From: Watersipora subatra
Taxonomy: Eukaryota; Bryozoa; Gymnolaemata; Cheilostomatida; Watersiporidae
Assembly: GCF_963576615.1 (NCBI RefSeq)
Contig: NW_027045308.1
Coordinates: forward strand, 186,001 to 250,000
Direction of reading: 5' to 3'
DNA: 64,000 bases
Shown here: positions 45,418 through 57,500 of the stretch, piece by piece
How positions within the stretch are numbered: the first letter of the stretch is position 1
Layout: the number at the start of each line of letters is the position of its first letter
Translations under genes and position numbers: made by a program
Notes under the pieces: model-generated
Database searches by the model: none
What the model was told of the DNA's origin: nothing
Seen by the model: only the letters and a program-made list of their open reading frames with translations

Positions 45418-47348
45418 CTATCTATCGGTATATCGATCCATCGATCTATCGATCTATCTATCTATATATCTATCTATCTATATATCTATCTATATATCTA
45501 TATATCTATCTATCTATTTACCTGTCTGTATATCTGTCTGTCTATCTACCTATTTATCTATCTATCTATATATGTATCTATCTATGTGTCTATGTATTTA
45601 TATATATATCTATCTATTTATCTATCTATCCATCTATCTATTTATCTATCCATCTATCTATCTTTCTATCTGCCTGTCTGGATGTCTGTCTATCTATCTA
45701 TCTGTCTGTCTGTATGTCTATCTATCTATATATCTATATCTCTATCTGTCTATCTATCTTTCTGTCTAACTATGTATTTATTTATTTGTTTATCTACCTA
45801 TCTATCCTCCTCAGACTTTATCTCCTCCTATGTATGCTAAGAAGTATGTTTATCACAGCAGCCTTCTGTCTAATACAGTTTGTGAACCTAAATCTTATAT
45901 TTTGCTATGAAAATCAGCCATAAACTGATATTCAAATACATGAATATTTCATACAACCATAATAGGCACAGTTTTCATTAAAAACTGGCTGAGAATGTGA
46001 GTTAGCACTTATTATGCTTTAGAGGGTACTAAACAAAGTAAGAGAAAATAACTATGTGGAAATTTTGGTACTTATGCGAAGCTATCTTTTTTTGGGCGCT
46101 TAGTCTTTCAACTATGAAAAATGGTTTGAACAGCATTAACAATAGAGGTATTTTGATACATAAAACTACATGAAATCAACACACATATGGTTACAATAGT
46201 TGGGCACTATTCAGAAAGCATATGAGAATAAACAGCTTTTAGAAAAAGCTACAAGGTTTTTGGCATGATATAGGACATGATTATTTAGTATTACAGTTTT
46301 ATCTATTATTAGATTATGATAGCAAAACTACTACAAGCTTATGAGACAGTCTTATTAACTAAAGCGTATCGAATTTGCTTGTAACAAAATCAGATTTTTG
46401 GTAGACAATAAACAAAAAATGATGGATATATATTATTACGATTATTATTATTTATTACTATGGTGTTGAACTGAAAAAATACAAGGGTGATTCATTGAGT
46501 AAATACACTATTCACTTTATATATTAAAATGTCATCAAGACTAGACAATAGTGCTTTGAGTACCATTCTACTATAGGTGTTGGCTATCTTTGCAAAAAAG
46601 GCAACTCCTAATAATAACCCTTCTTTCTATATTGGTAAATGGGTGACTCTCAGCCATTTAGCTTGCAGTCCTGACTTAGCTTTGAGTGACTATCATATGT
46701 TGGGTTCCATTAATGATGCTTAGCATGGACACCAATTTTCAGCTGTAATGGGCACTGAAGGGCGCATACAAAACCGGCTGCACACCGCTATAGAAACAAC
46801 TTATTCTAGTGACATCAAAATGCTAGTAAAACCTTGAAAGAAGGGTATTGAGATGCAAGGAAACTATTTTGAGAATGAGATACCGTACAATGCAATATGA
46901 TTAAAATAAAAACTTCTAGATTGAAACATAAATAATTTAAGAATTAACACCCATAATTTAAAAGTAGATAAAACTAGTAAGTTACCAAGGTCCTGAATTC
47001 CATGACAGTAAATGGTAGTCTCCTCCTCTGTCAAAGAGTGGTTTCTTTCTAAGAAATCACTTAGAGTCGAAAAATTTTCATAGTAAGTATTTTGCTTAGT
47101 GCCAAGAGCTGTTTTTAGCCTGACAAGAAAAAGAAATATTTAGTGAGAACAGCAGTTGACTTGAAGTGCAAAAGTATAGAATTAAACAAGTGAATTTAGA
47201 TGTAATGCTAGTTTGGATCAAACAAGCATAAATATATTGAAGGTAAATAATATACCGAGTACTGTAATTCCTTAAATTAAAACAAGCATAAACCAACTTT
47301 GATATGATTACTTTTGCTGTCCATAAGTTTCTGAGGCCATCCAAACAT
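43603..47348 (-). CDS. Divergent Bcl-2 family protein, exons 1-4
   Basis: Four minus-strand exons with compatible phases: 47348-47312, 47108-46986, 44980-44826 and 43746-43603. They encode 153 residues. The BH1-like motif is [20 protein letters not shown] (Trp about 100), where family members read elF.dGv.NWGRiVaff. The BH2-like motif is YRIYSSGGW (Trp about 153), where the family reads TWIQDNGGW. The spacing between these two Trp residues is 53, close to canonical Bcl-2 proteins (about 51). Intron 4 falls immediately after the GGW codon, the intron position I recall as conserved in Bcl-2 family genes. Such proteins control mitochondrial membrane permeabilisation. Gly-Arg of the BH1 NWGR is Leu-Lys here, and no clear BH3 is visible (region [13 protein letters not shown]). 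No C-terminal membrane anchor was found directly after BH2. Exon 1 is the least certain. Confidence 0.7.
44035..44350. repeat. Dispersed element family E1, copy 3
   Basis: Shares TTTAGCGTTTTAACCACGATC with 21890 and TTTTGAAACATCCTGGCAT with 28863. Lies in intron 3 of the Bcl-2-like gene. Confidence 0.6.
44826..44980 (-). CDS. Bcl-2-like exon 3 (BH1)
   Basis: Acceptor TGTTTAG, donor GCAGCT/GTGAGT. Encodes [15 protein letters not shown] through VTWLKIAA. Starts in phase 1 and ends in phase 0. Confidence 0.8.
45295..45815. repeat. (TATC)n tetranucleotide microsatellite
   Basis: About 520 bp of ATCT repeats with interruptions (TTTATC, GTCTGTCTG) in intron 2 of the Bcl-2-like gene. Tyr/Leu/Ser-rich frames across it are artefacts. 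Confidence 0.95.
45816..46980. other. Remainder of Bcl-2-like intron 2
   Basis: No element or exon recognised. Confidence 0.4.
46986..47108 (-). CDS. Bcl-2-like exon 2
   Basis: Encodes [18 protein letters not shown], then [18 protein letters not shown]. The donor is CCTTG/GTAACT. Two acceptors are possible: AAACAG before 47108, or CTTGTCAG before 47120. The first is in phase with exon 1 as given. Confidence 0.65.
47312..47348 (-). CDS. Bcl-2-like exon 1 (tentative)
   Basis: An ATG followed by 12 codons ([12 protein letters not shown]), ending before GTAATC in phase 1. It is proposed only because phase and position fit. Confidence 0.35.
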
Positions 47349-48251
47349 TTTAGAAAATATAAACTTTTTAAAGCCCCACTCTACTAAACTAGTTTAAACT
47401 ACTAAACTAGCATATCAATTGTGAATAAAGCATTTTGTAACCAACCGAGTGAAAGAGTTATCTCAGTACTGCAATGAATGCAAACAATCAAGATAGAGAG
47501 AGAAAAAACCTTCAATTTTTAATAAAATAGAAAACAAAATTGTAGAATTTTTCTACTCAATTTGCATTTACTTTTTCTGCATGAAATTCAAGTATGCTTT
47601 TTGAAATGAAATTGTAATGATGTTTAAGCCTTATGTATTTCATAAATTAGATATAATAAATAATAATAATAATAAATATCACAGCTTCTTGATATTGTTA
47701 GCTGTGACATTTTGAAATGTTAACAAAATTGTGCATTGGTTTTTTATTATTACTGCATTACTATATTAATAATATTGGTTATTCTAATAATATCAGTACA
47801 TTTTACTTCTAATATTGCATTTCTCCTAATGCAGGGGGAAGATATAAACATATAATATTTGCCTTTCATTATTGCTGTTTGTTGTACATAATAACACCCT
47901 GTACATTACAGCTACCATTGCAGTTATCCTATTGCACTGCACTGCCATTTGACTGCTAATATTGCATTTCTCAACTATCAGTACCCTTTCTTTTTTTCCA
48001 ATATCACTTTGTTTGTGGGCTGTATGACCGGAGAATTTCTAGTGTATTTCATACTTTGGATTAAGTCTGGCGTTTATGCACCATACATAAAACTGAAAAA
48101 CTCACCAAAAGATTTAAACACTAGAAAATTAAAACTGTTTTTATCAATAAAAAGCCAACACGGCTTAGTGAAAGCCATAATAGCGTTTTATTCTGCGAAA
48201 AAATATGCTGAAAAAATCGACCTCTACAGATTATATTGTTGCTTAGCATAA
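47349..48251. other. Spacer upstream of the Bcl-2-like gene
   Basis: AT-rich. No promoter motif could be assigned with confidence. A 100-codon plus-strand frame at 47949-48251 abuts the piggyBac end and has no support. Confidence 0.35.
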
Positions 48252-50882
48252 CCCTTTGAGACCCAAGAGATTTTGAGTAAATATTTTAAACTTGCAATTA
48301 TGTTTCTATGACAAAATTAGACAAAATAACACATAAAACCAAGTTTTCTTTCTAAATGTATATTATCGGCAGCACTACTGACTGTCCCCTGTAGAGGACA
48401 CCGGAACTCGGTGACTATAAAAGTGGTCTAAAACACTTGCTATAGATGCAACATTAAAACTAAGCATAAAGGCATGAAACAGAAATCAACAATTTAAAAT
48501 TGTAAGCAAAACTAGCAGGTACTTTTATGAAATAACATGAAGCAATTTCTGCTTGCATTGATACACAAAAAAACATTGCATTTTGTGCAGCGTATGCTAG
48601 TTTTGTTCGAGCAACCTTCTCGTCTACAACGAGCACTATTATTCAGTTTCACTGCTTCTGGCAAATGTTTTGCTCCCTTTTCCCGATTGTACGCCATTGG
48701 AAGTGGAACTATTTTTCTGGTAGTTTGTAGCTCGTCATCCGTCAAGTAATCACTATCAGCTTCCTTTGCTGCTGACGCTATTATTTGTTCGCCCATAATG
48801 AAACGATAGTCAAATAACTGCATGATTTTGTTTGAAGAGTTGGATTGTCTCTGAGTAAGCCAGCAGTTGTTAACTGCTAAGTCTAGAAGATGATTTATCA
48901 CACGAATGGGCCATCGTTTTGACCTTGCTGTTACTCTGTGGTAAGAAATGGCTTGGTCACAAAGATCAACACCACCCATCGATAAGTTGTATTTTTGAAC
49001 AACCGCTGGTCTGGGTACAGTAATGAATTGCTTTTTTTGCTTACACCATCTTTTACAATCTTCAACAGGATGCAATCCATGCAAAGAAGACGCCATTAAA
49101 ATGCTTTTTGTGTCGAACCATTTTACGATGCTAATTGGTTCATTCCCTCTACTCACTGTAACAAATTGCTCCATTGTGCCCCTTCCTTTTGATTTCATGA
49201 CCTTGTCAGAAGAGAACTGCACTGGCACATATTTAGCACTTATCGTTCCAGTAAGAGAGATACTTTGCTTGGCTAAATGCTCAATCAGTGGAATTGTTGT
49301 AAAAAACCTGTCACAGAACACATGCTTGCCTGGCCCTAAATATTTTGTTAAACGAAGCACCGCTCCTACTCCTTGCCCTCCTGATCCATCTTTTAACTTG
49401 AATTTAGCAAATGTTCCTTCTCCTCTATAAATTTCAAAATCATAAACTAGTCCACTTGAACCCGCCAAAACAAAGTTTTTTAAACCTGTGGGGTTTGGTT
49501 TCCTTGGAACATACTGCCGTGCTGGACACCTGCCTGTGAATGAAATCATCTGCTCGTCAATGCTTAAGAAATTTTCTCGCGGTAATTCAGTGCAGATATT
49601 TCTGATATGCTCCACTAATGGTGTAACTTTCCACAACCTGTCCTCTTTTTTAGCTTCTTCACTTATGAGCGCATTATCTACAACTTTCAAGTTGTTCCGT
49701 ATCTTAAAAAAACGATTTCTAGTCATCGCATTTGCAACAATAGGCACTTTGGTTTTCTTTTCCCAATACATCCTGAGGCGCTTCATGCCGATGCATCCGA
49801 TTACCAAGCTGATCCCAAAAAACGTTTTGATCTCAGCAGGCGTAACCTTCAGAGATTTACCTGAATGCTGAGTATGATAGCGATTGGTTAAATCCGCCAT
49901 TGACTCAAATATTTTATTAGAAAAATACTTGCTAATGGCTTCTACTGGGCTTTCACAATCATCCATCTCAGCAGTTTGATGTAATACTTTGAACTTGCTG
50001 GCAAAGCTATCACTTTTGCGGAATGAACATGTTTTTTTTGAAGATTTTTTGCTCCTTTTTGATGGTGGTGGCTCAACATCATCATCTGATTCCTCAGAAT
50101 GATTCAATAGGGATGCACTGCTAGGGTCATAATCTACATCTGCATCACTGTCATCTGAACATAAGTCTAGGTCAGAGTCGTCAAGCCGTTCTAATACATC
50201 AATGGCATCAATGTCAGTTAAATTTCCTGATGGTCTTTTCCTTGGTAGTCCTAAAATGAATAAAAACAAAAATGCTTCAGGTTTAACATTAATCCTAATA
50301 GTAAAGATAATCGAAATTTATTTTATTTCAGTATTTTTAATTATAGCTATTCAGCAAAATATTTAGTGGGAATGTGAAAGACTTTTTTAGCTAACATGAA
50401 ATAAAAACCATTAAATAAGATGAAAAAGCTGTTAGAAAGAAACATTCACCATAACTTTAAATTTATAGTTGATCTAATTCATAGGCATCAAAACCCAATG
50501 TCCCTTGTGGGGGACATTGAAAAATTATTTTCAATAAAAACAGTAGCAAAAACGTTTTTGCAAAGCTTTTTTGAGCTTGTGATAGAGGAATATGTTCACA
50601 GCAACAATAACTAATCAAAACTTTTTAAACACTAGAAAAACTTAGTTAATTGAAGAATTTACCTGAAGAAGTTGAGGCACATGGATCAGAACAGGAAGCA
50701 GCCATTTTGTTTTTGTTGTAATTCTCTACTGAAGGAGGTAGCAAATATAAAATTGTGAGAGAACAACTCACAATTTGTCCCTTAAATAGGAAATATGGTT
50801 CTTAGTTTCTATAATTCATTTTTGTTGATGATACTGTATAGTTTATGACTGTCCTCTGAGGGGGACATAAGGACTCAAAGGG
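48252..50882 (-). mobile_element. piggyBac-type transposon, nearly complete
   Basis: Ends carry CCCTTTGAG (48252-48260), inverted at 50874-50882, with partial match continuing inward. Subterminal palindromes TGTCC...GGACA lie at 48383-48400 and 50849-50866. A perfect 9-bp-arm palindrome, CAATGTCCC/GGGACATTG, lies at 50496-50519. The flanks are ATAA (left) and ATAT (right), not the TTAA duplication expected for this superfamily, so target sites have mutated or the true ends differ by a few bases. The transposase gene inside is uninterrupted. Confidence 0.85.
48512..50705 (-). CDS. piggyBac transposase, two exons
   Basis: Exon 1 (50705-50663) encodes MAASCSDPCASTSS; donor TCAG/GTAAAT. Exon 2 (50250-48512) follows an acceptor TTTTAG, phase 1. 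The result is 593 residues starting MAASCSDP and running through the junction GLPRKRPSG. Layout: an acidic/Ser-rich N-terminus with a basic patch (PPPSKRSKKSSKK); the DDE_Tnp_1_7 catalytic core with Asp at about 246 (FLSIDEQM), 328 (HVFCDRFF), 443 and 446 (MGGVDLCDQA); and a C-terminal cysteine-rich zinc domain (CRREGCSN, then CTKCNVFLC). All expected catalytic residues are present, and no stop or shift is seen. It would cut and paste at TTAA sites. Alternatively, an ATG at 50269 in the intron gives 585 residues, but the spliced start fits better. Confidence 0.9.
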
Positions 50883-52626
50883 ATATATTTAAAAAAAATT
50901 CAATAATGCCTAGTTAATAAAACTGTAAGTTATCTTTCAAAATAAAAAAGTTTTTAGACTAAATTTATTTCTTACATACATGTACATATATTTAGAAGAA
51001 ACTCAAAAATATTTAGCAAGCAATAACAGCACAACTAACAACCATGATCAGTTGAAAGTTATAACGTTGTTGTAACACCATATATAGTCACTGGTGGTAG
51101 CTTCCACGCCTTCTCTTTTTTAAGTTTGCCTAAATTGACTATATGGCCAGTGTTGGGTATTTGCCGGGGTAGGCTTTGACTTCAAGTACATTGCAGGCAG
51201 TCCACACAGCAGTGCCACTTTGCTAAATAGCAATTTTAATGCTGGCTGTTTAGCTAATAGCTTTCAGCTATAAGCTAATTTTAGCTGTTTAGCTAATTAG
51301 CTAACATTTTGCTAATTTTCCTACAATTTTTATTTGGAAGAATTTTGGTTCCACAACTATAAAATACACGTAGTATCTCACTCATATCTTTCATACCGTT
51401 TGAGAGCGCTTTTTTAATTTACTTTATCGCTCCCTTCTATATTTAATCTCTGTTTTTAAAACTGTCTAAGATATCTGATGGTGACTGTGTAGATGATTTG
51501 GTTTCGATATTGTTGATGTATTATCAATTTCTGTCGATTAAATGTCAAAACCTCCTGACTCGCTGAGGGTTACCTCTTCGGTCATTTTTTAGTTTGTACA
51601 AAGTGTCCTTTTTGTAATCTGCTCCATCTCTAAGGAGCGCTGAGGATGTATATGAGTGCAACTTCTGCCTATTGTCTATGTAGGTTAGATAAAGGCTGAT
51701 GGGTCTCTCTGATACCCTTTTAGTTAGATTAGGACATCCGCTTGCATATCAGTATGTAGTTAGATAACTTTGTAGTCATCTTATGGAGCTGCACAGGGGG
51801 TTGAAGTGTTGACTTTACATGCTATAGATAATCTAAATACTTGATGCGCGGAGATGAGCTGATGGAAATAGTGCTTGCCTGTTTGCCTTTTAGACATTAA
51901 CTCTTTTTTTCAGGTTCCTGTTTTGTTATACCCTTTAGTTTCATTTGTCAATATAGTTGGAGTTTTAATTACATGCAGCTTTTATGTTGAATCAGTTTTT
52001 GCCACTCATGAACAACACCATGTACTTGGTAGAGTAGTATATTTTAGTAGCTTTACGACATATTTAGTCATGATATAACCGCTTTTTGTCTGTTTTTAAA
52101 AATTAATCGAACAACACCCAGCTGTATACCTTGGAAAAGTCATTCTGTTTGTGCTGGGGAATGGGAGTAGTAATGGACATACCACTCTTTTAGAGTCATA
52201 TAGTCTCTGTGATCCTGATTCTCATTCCAAGTCAGTCTTTCTTGGGTCTATTTAGTGCTACCCACCAGGGTTGCTAGCGCTAAATAAAATTTAGATCGCT
52301 CCTCGGTGTCTGTTCCACAGACCTCAGACTTGTTGCCTTCTGTTATTGAGCCAAGTTCTGCAGATGTCTTTCCTGCTTGACTCTCTCCATAGATTTGACC
52401 CTAGTAGATTCATGAGTGAAGAGATGGTTCGGAAAGTGGTCTTTTCCTTTTTGTTCTGTTTTTTTGTGTGAGACATTTTCACTGAGAAAAGTTGTACCAC
52501 TGTCACTGACTCAAGTTGTTCACACTATTATCAACTCTCCCTTTTAGGTGTTCTTCCTGGAAGTTAAACTGTGAGACAAATTCTAGACATATTGCAAGCT
52601 TATGTAAGTATTATTAAATGACAATA
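50883..52626. other. Non-coding; possible decayed element remains
   Basis: 51195-51330 is rich in TAGCTAA words. A CAGTGTTGGG at 51148 resembles hAT ends, but no partner was found. GCTAAATAAAATTTAG near 52280 could be a decayed LTR. None of these is strong enough to call. Confidence 0.3.
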
Positions 52627-53060
52627 GAGATCTCTGCCACTGCTGAAGTTTTTCATAGATATATGACAAATACACTGGGTGATGAGAAAGGCGTCATCGG
52701 TATAATTGATACAGTTCAAGTGGCAAAACATAGAAAAGAGGAACATAATGAGTGACTTGAACGTGTGTTAAAGAAGTTATCCATCGCAAGTATGACATTA
52801 AATAGAGACAAGTGTGAAGAATTTGGAGTTTGAAAAAAGAAGTGTAAAGCTTTTTGGTCTTGTCTTGAGTGTGAAAAGACGTGATAAAAATGTGCGCTAA
52901 AGTGCTAGAATAGAATCCGAAACAGAAAGAACAATAAAAGGGCTGCCGCTACCAAACACAATGAACGATTTAAAAAGATTTTCTCCTATGACTAATTATT
53001 TGAGCAAGTATAGCTCTCTGTTTATGAAACTGGAGGTTCTCCCGAGAAAGTTACATATAT
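52627..53060 (+). pseudogene. Decayed Ty3/Gypsy-type reverse transcriptase
   Basis: Interrupted frames align with Gypsy pol: SATAEVFHRYMTNTLGD, then KHRKEEHNE, LERVLKKLSIASMTLNRDKC, then DLKRFSPMTNYLSKYSS. The catalytic YxDD position reads IIDT, so the second Asp is lost. TGA codons follow KEEHNE and EEFGV. Only the RT C-terminal half is present. No LTRs, RNase H or integrase were found. Confidence 0.75.
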
Positions 53061-53069
53061 ACGGAGGAA

Positions 53070-53960
53070 GATTGGTAATGGACAGAATCAAACTTATGAT
53101 ACAAAATGATAAACTGTACATAAACATGCATCAAGCATATAAATATGATAAACCATTCATGAAGTATACACTATATATATGAATCTGAAAATATACAGTA
53201 AGTATACATCAGGTATATACATATGAAAAACTATATTGTAAAGACATCACAATGTTTTACACAAACCACTAAACATGTGTTTTAACTGTAAATTTACTAT
53301 GTTTTGTTATACAGCTTTTCAACATGCTTTTATGGAACTAATATTTTTTGTTATTAAAGCCAAATTGCTATCAAGCCTCTGCATATATATGTGGGATATC
53401 TTTTTATCATTTCATTGTGCACTCAGTTCAGCATACTAATAAATACAACTATCTGAAAGAATACAACACATACAGTAAGTAAACATTAGGTATACATATA
53501 TAACATACTGTACAGTAAGAATACAGGAGTTATATTAATATGATGAACTATACAGTATATATACATGAGATATGTAAACATCATGAACTATACAGTAAAT
53601 AAACATCAGGTATGTAAATATAATAGACTATACAGTAAGCTTACCTAAGGTGTCCTAATATGATAATCTACGCAGTATATATCAGGCATATGAATACTAT
53701 AAACTAGAAACTAGATATACCACAGGTATATAAATATGATAAACTATACCAGAAGTATTCTTCATGTATTTAAATATAAGGAGGTATACAACAAGTATAC
53801 ATGAGGTATAGTAATATGATAAATTTTACGGTAAATATTTATTAGGTATATAGGATTTGTATATTGTAGGTACATATAATAAGTATACAGATACGTATGA
53901 ACAAAAATGGTAATAAATATACATAGTATATCAATATGATCATGAAATATGTGAAACTAT
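53070..53960. repeat. Degenerate minisatellite, period about 40 bp
   Basis: Many diverged units share ACTATACAGTAAGTATACATC, then AGGTATATAAATATGATA. It begins immediately after the Gypsy fragment. Confidence 0.75.
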
Positions 53961-54316
53961 ACAATAACTACTATGAACCAAGGAGATAATTATGATTTAT
54001 TTCCAACGTAGTACTTACATGTACATTTATTTTACGACAGTTTTTAATCTAAACATTTATGAGTGAACCTATATTATATTAATTGTATTTTAACACATCT
54101 GCTGTTGCTGTCAGACATACCTGTATAAGACGTAGGCTCTTAAAATAATGGCAGTCGGTCTCTCACCATATCTTGCAGCCTGCTGCATTGTGGTGCTCTA
54201 TGAAGTTTAATAAATTCTTGACCACTTAATGTTATGATTGTTAAACGTAACAAACTTATTACTAGTTTGTATTCCATTTACCCTACTAGTCAATTTGATT
54301 GAATGTGTGTTTTATA

Positions 54317-54578
54317 GAGAAACAAGGTGAATGCCCTGCATATCACGAGTAATAGCAACACAGCTTATGAGAATTACATTACCTGTTCTACAACCTTGCC
54401 CAGGTCCAAACACACTGAGCGAATTTATTGCGTGCTTCAGGAGGAGCGCAGAGATCTTTTTGGTGTGTGTCTAAACACACTTGAGAGGATTCACTCGCAA
54501 ACTATAACAAGGGCACGCTCGCAAGCTGCCAATAAAATCCAGATCATTAGTTTCTTCAGAGTTGTTGATGAACTTTAG
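54317..54578 (+). CDS. Putative exon or small ORF, unrecognised
   Basis: Open after a possible acceptor TTTTATAG (near 54317) to a TAG at about 54576. Encodes NALHITSNSNTAYENY, then RIYCVLQEERRDLFG and RSQAANKIQII. Composition is more protein-like and less AT-rich than its surroundings, but no domain is recognised and no partner exon was found. It may be a relic of a mobile element or the terminal exon of an unidentified gene. Confidence 0.3.
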
Positions 54579-57500
54579 TAAGTCAGTACGGAGTCGTCTA
54601 TGCAACGATGTGAACAACTTCTGTTTTTTATATTAGGCCTATCTCACTTTCATGAATTTTAAACTACAAGAATACATAAAAAAAAATGATAATTGTATTT
54701 TTAACAGTGATATTTTACGATTTTTGTATATATTTTACTTTATAGTAGTTTTTTATGTTTAATATATTAAATATCTTCCATTCTCAAGATGGTCAACGCA
54801 GGTGAACAAAGTGAACAACCCACTGACACAGATTTGCAAATTATTGCAGCACAGAAACAAAGGTTTCAAATTAAGCAACTCCAATTACCGACCTAACACA
54901 ATATAATTGATCATAGATGCGAACCGTTCAAAAGTGTCGTAGAGCTCATCCATCACATCATCAGTTGATGAAAGCAGCTACGCTAATATGTATACACCGA
55001 GTAGCATTATCATAATACATTTGTTGTGTACAGAACATCATGCAATGAGTACAGCGTCAATATACTACAGCACCAATGGGAAGTTTCACAGATAATTCTA
55101 GTAAATCAAATAATTTTAATTAGAATAATATATTGTAGCACATTGGCAGATTATAACAAGAGAGTAACTACAATGAATAAGTGCTACACAATGATACAAA
55201 ATAGCCAGCGACAAAAGGCTGGATGAAAATTTGGTTAAAATGTTGGGTGTTGATTCGATTGATATTGCTAGTATATCTTTTTAGTTACTAAGTATTTTAC
55301 TAGCTAAAGTGTTAGAATGCTATGTTTATGCATTTGTGCATAAGTGCATGGGCTCAAATTTCGAATGATGTGATTTTCTTTCCCAACCACCAACCAGGTT
55401 TTAGATAGACAGAGAAGTGTGGTTCTTATTATAGTGAAGAACAATAAACCATACAATAGCAACTACAGGAACCATGAAAATATAAACCAATAAACCAATG
55501 GTATGTTGGTAGAACAACTGTAAAGCTTTTAGCATTTAACAAAGATGTTTGGTTGCTAAAACGGACCTGACCAGTTCTCTCTGTATACTAGCTTAGAATA
55601 TAACTTTCTTGCTAAGCATAAACTACAATATAAATGCTTGGTTAGTTTAGCATACATACATGTTTTACCAAAAAGTGGTTCCAAGTCTTTTTATATCTAG
55701 AAAACAACTACATTTGTAAAACACCAAGTCAAGTAGTCTAACTTATCTGATCCTGGTTAACTATAATTATGACTTTAAACAAACCGAGTGGTCGAGTGAA
55801 CAAGAACCAACTCATCTGATCTTAATTATTCTGTGATCATGTTCTTATCACATAGTCTGTGGGTGTTATCAGAGTGCAATGTTTGTTCAAGATTATCTTC
55901 TTCATTGCAATGATTGTGTTCTCAGTCTGATCTGTTATCTATTTTGCATCACTGAAATTATTCAACTTGGTATGTTTATGGAATAAACCAACTTTTTGTC
56001 ATGCTCAGGAAATCTAGCAATTCTGATTTCAGCATTTAATGCATTTAGGTACTGAGCTCATAAGCCAATTAACTCGTGTCTCAGTACACTCTTTTCTATT
56101 CCAAACAACTACATACAAATTAATCAGTTATTATACTGTCAAAAAGACGCATAAAACAAGATATTCTTGTAAAAAAGCTGTTTTTAATTGGTGTATTTGA
56201 GAATAAATTAAAAAAAAGTTACAAACATCCATTTAGCTGGTAAATTCTGCAATAAAATGCAATTTATTTTAACTGCACAAGACATTTTTTATATGGTAAG
56301 AAGTTAAACAGTGAGAATGGTACCTGTGGTCATATTTTATATAAAAAGAAATTATTTGTGCAAAATTTTTTTTATTTCCAAAGTAATGTGGTATATTCAG
56401 CTAGTTGTTTAACAAACTGACTTTAATTTTATAGTCTATATTTGTCATTGTCTTTTTCCGGGTTTCACTTTTTACCTTGTGTCTACTATAACGCCTGATC
56501 AACCATTTAAAAATTTTTTGTAATTGATTCAACGAGAACGATCGATTGATACAGTTTCAAGTGGCTCATGATCCCTCTTTCTATCTGTCTGGAGGCATGG
56601 CTGAGTGTTAAGAGAATTATTTTTTAGCATGCATAAGCTAAACTTCAAACTGCTAGCTTGGTAGACCAACAATCTAAAATCTGCACCAATCAACTGTCAT
56701 CTAGCCTTTCAAATCATTTGCTGACATCACAAAATAATGCTTTTTTATAAACAACATAATTTTCACTAACCTGTAGTTGACTTATTTGTTGTTACATGAT
56801 GACAGCTTGTTTTGTTTAAATAATAGATATTTTGCTAGTCAAAATGATTTATGTAGTCCCAACATAAATTAGTTTTAACAAAGAATATGAATACATACTA
56901 ATCAGAGCGAAAGTTTTTCATTGCAGTTTATCTGCTCATCTGACGACCTCTGACAACACACTAAACGTTTTGTTTAATTAAAGCATAACTCTGACAAGCA
57001 TGCAGTTGACCTGATTGATGTTACACTGTAACAGCTCTTCCTACTTGAGCACTAGGTATTTACTAGCTAAAATGATTAGATGGTATATTGATGTAACAAC
57101 ATAGAACACTATTGTCGCGCTGAAAACACAATCTACAATATAAATATTGCATTATTTTCTCAACTACATTTGCCGAAGTCTTTTGTAAGTATGTTTTCAA
57201 TGTCAAAATAACACTTACCCTACAGTCTAACAACTAGCATTTGGTAGCCCACCAGTTTCCGGTCAACCAAAGCATTCAGAGCATTCTGCGTGATAGGATG
57301 AACAGAGGAAAAACCAAACTGATCATATACCTTAGTTCCTAAGGGCTTAGAGGCGGAAACTGAACATTTTACCTTTTCTGTATTTCAAAGAACACAGTTC
57401 AATGCTAGTCAATACTACAAGACAGTACACTGTTTGCATAAGTACGATTACCTCTTATCTTTTGGTGACTGTACTTATTAATGGTTGGTCATTGTGACAT

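Noticed and set aside
45572..45923. Tyr/Leu/Ser-rich plus-strand frames
   Set aside because: Translation of a (TATC)n microsatellite.
48537..49871. Plus-strand frames opposite the piggyBac transposase
   Set aside because: Antisense shadows of a clearly coding minus-strand ORF.
51148..51330. hAT-type transposon suggested by CAGTGTTGGG
   Set aside because: No matching inverted end or 8-bp target duplication could be found.
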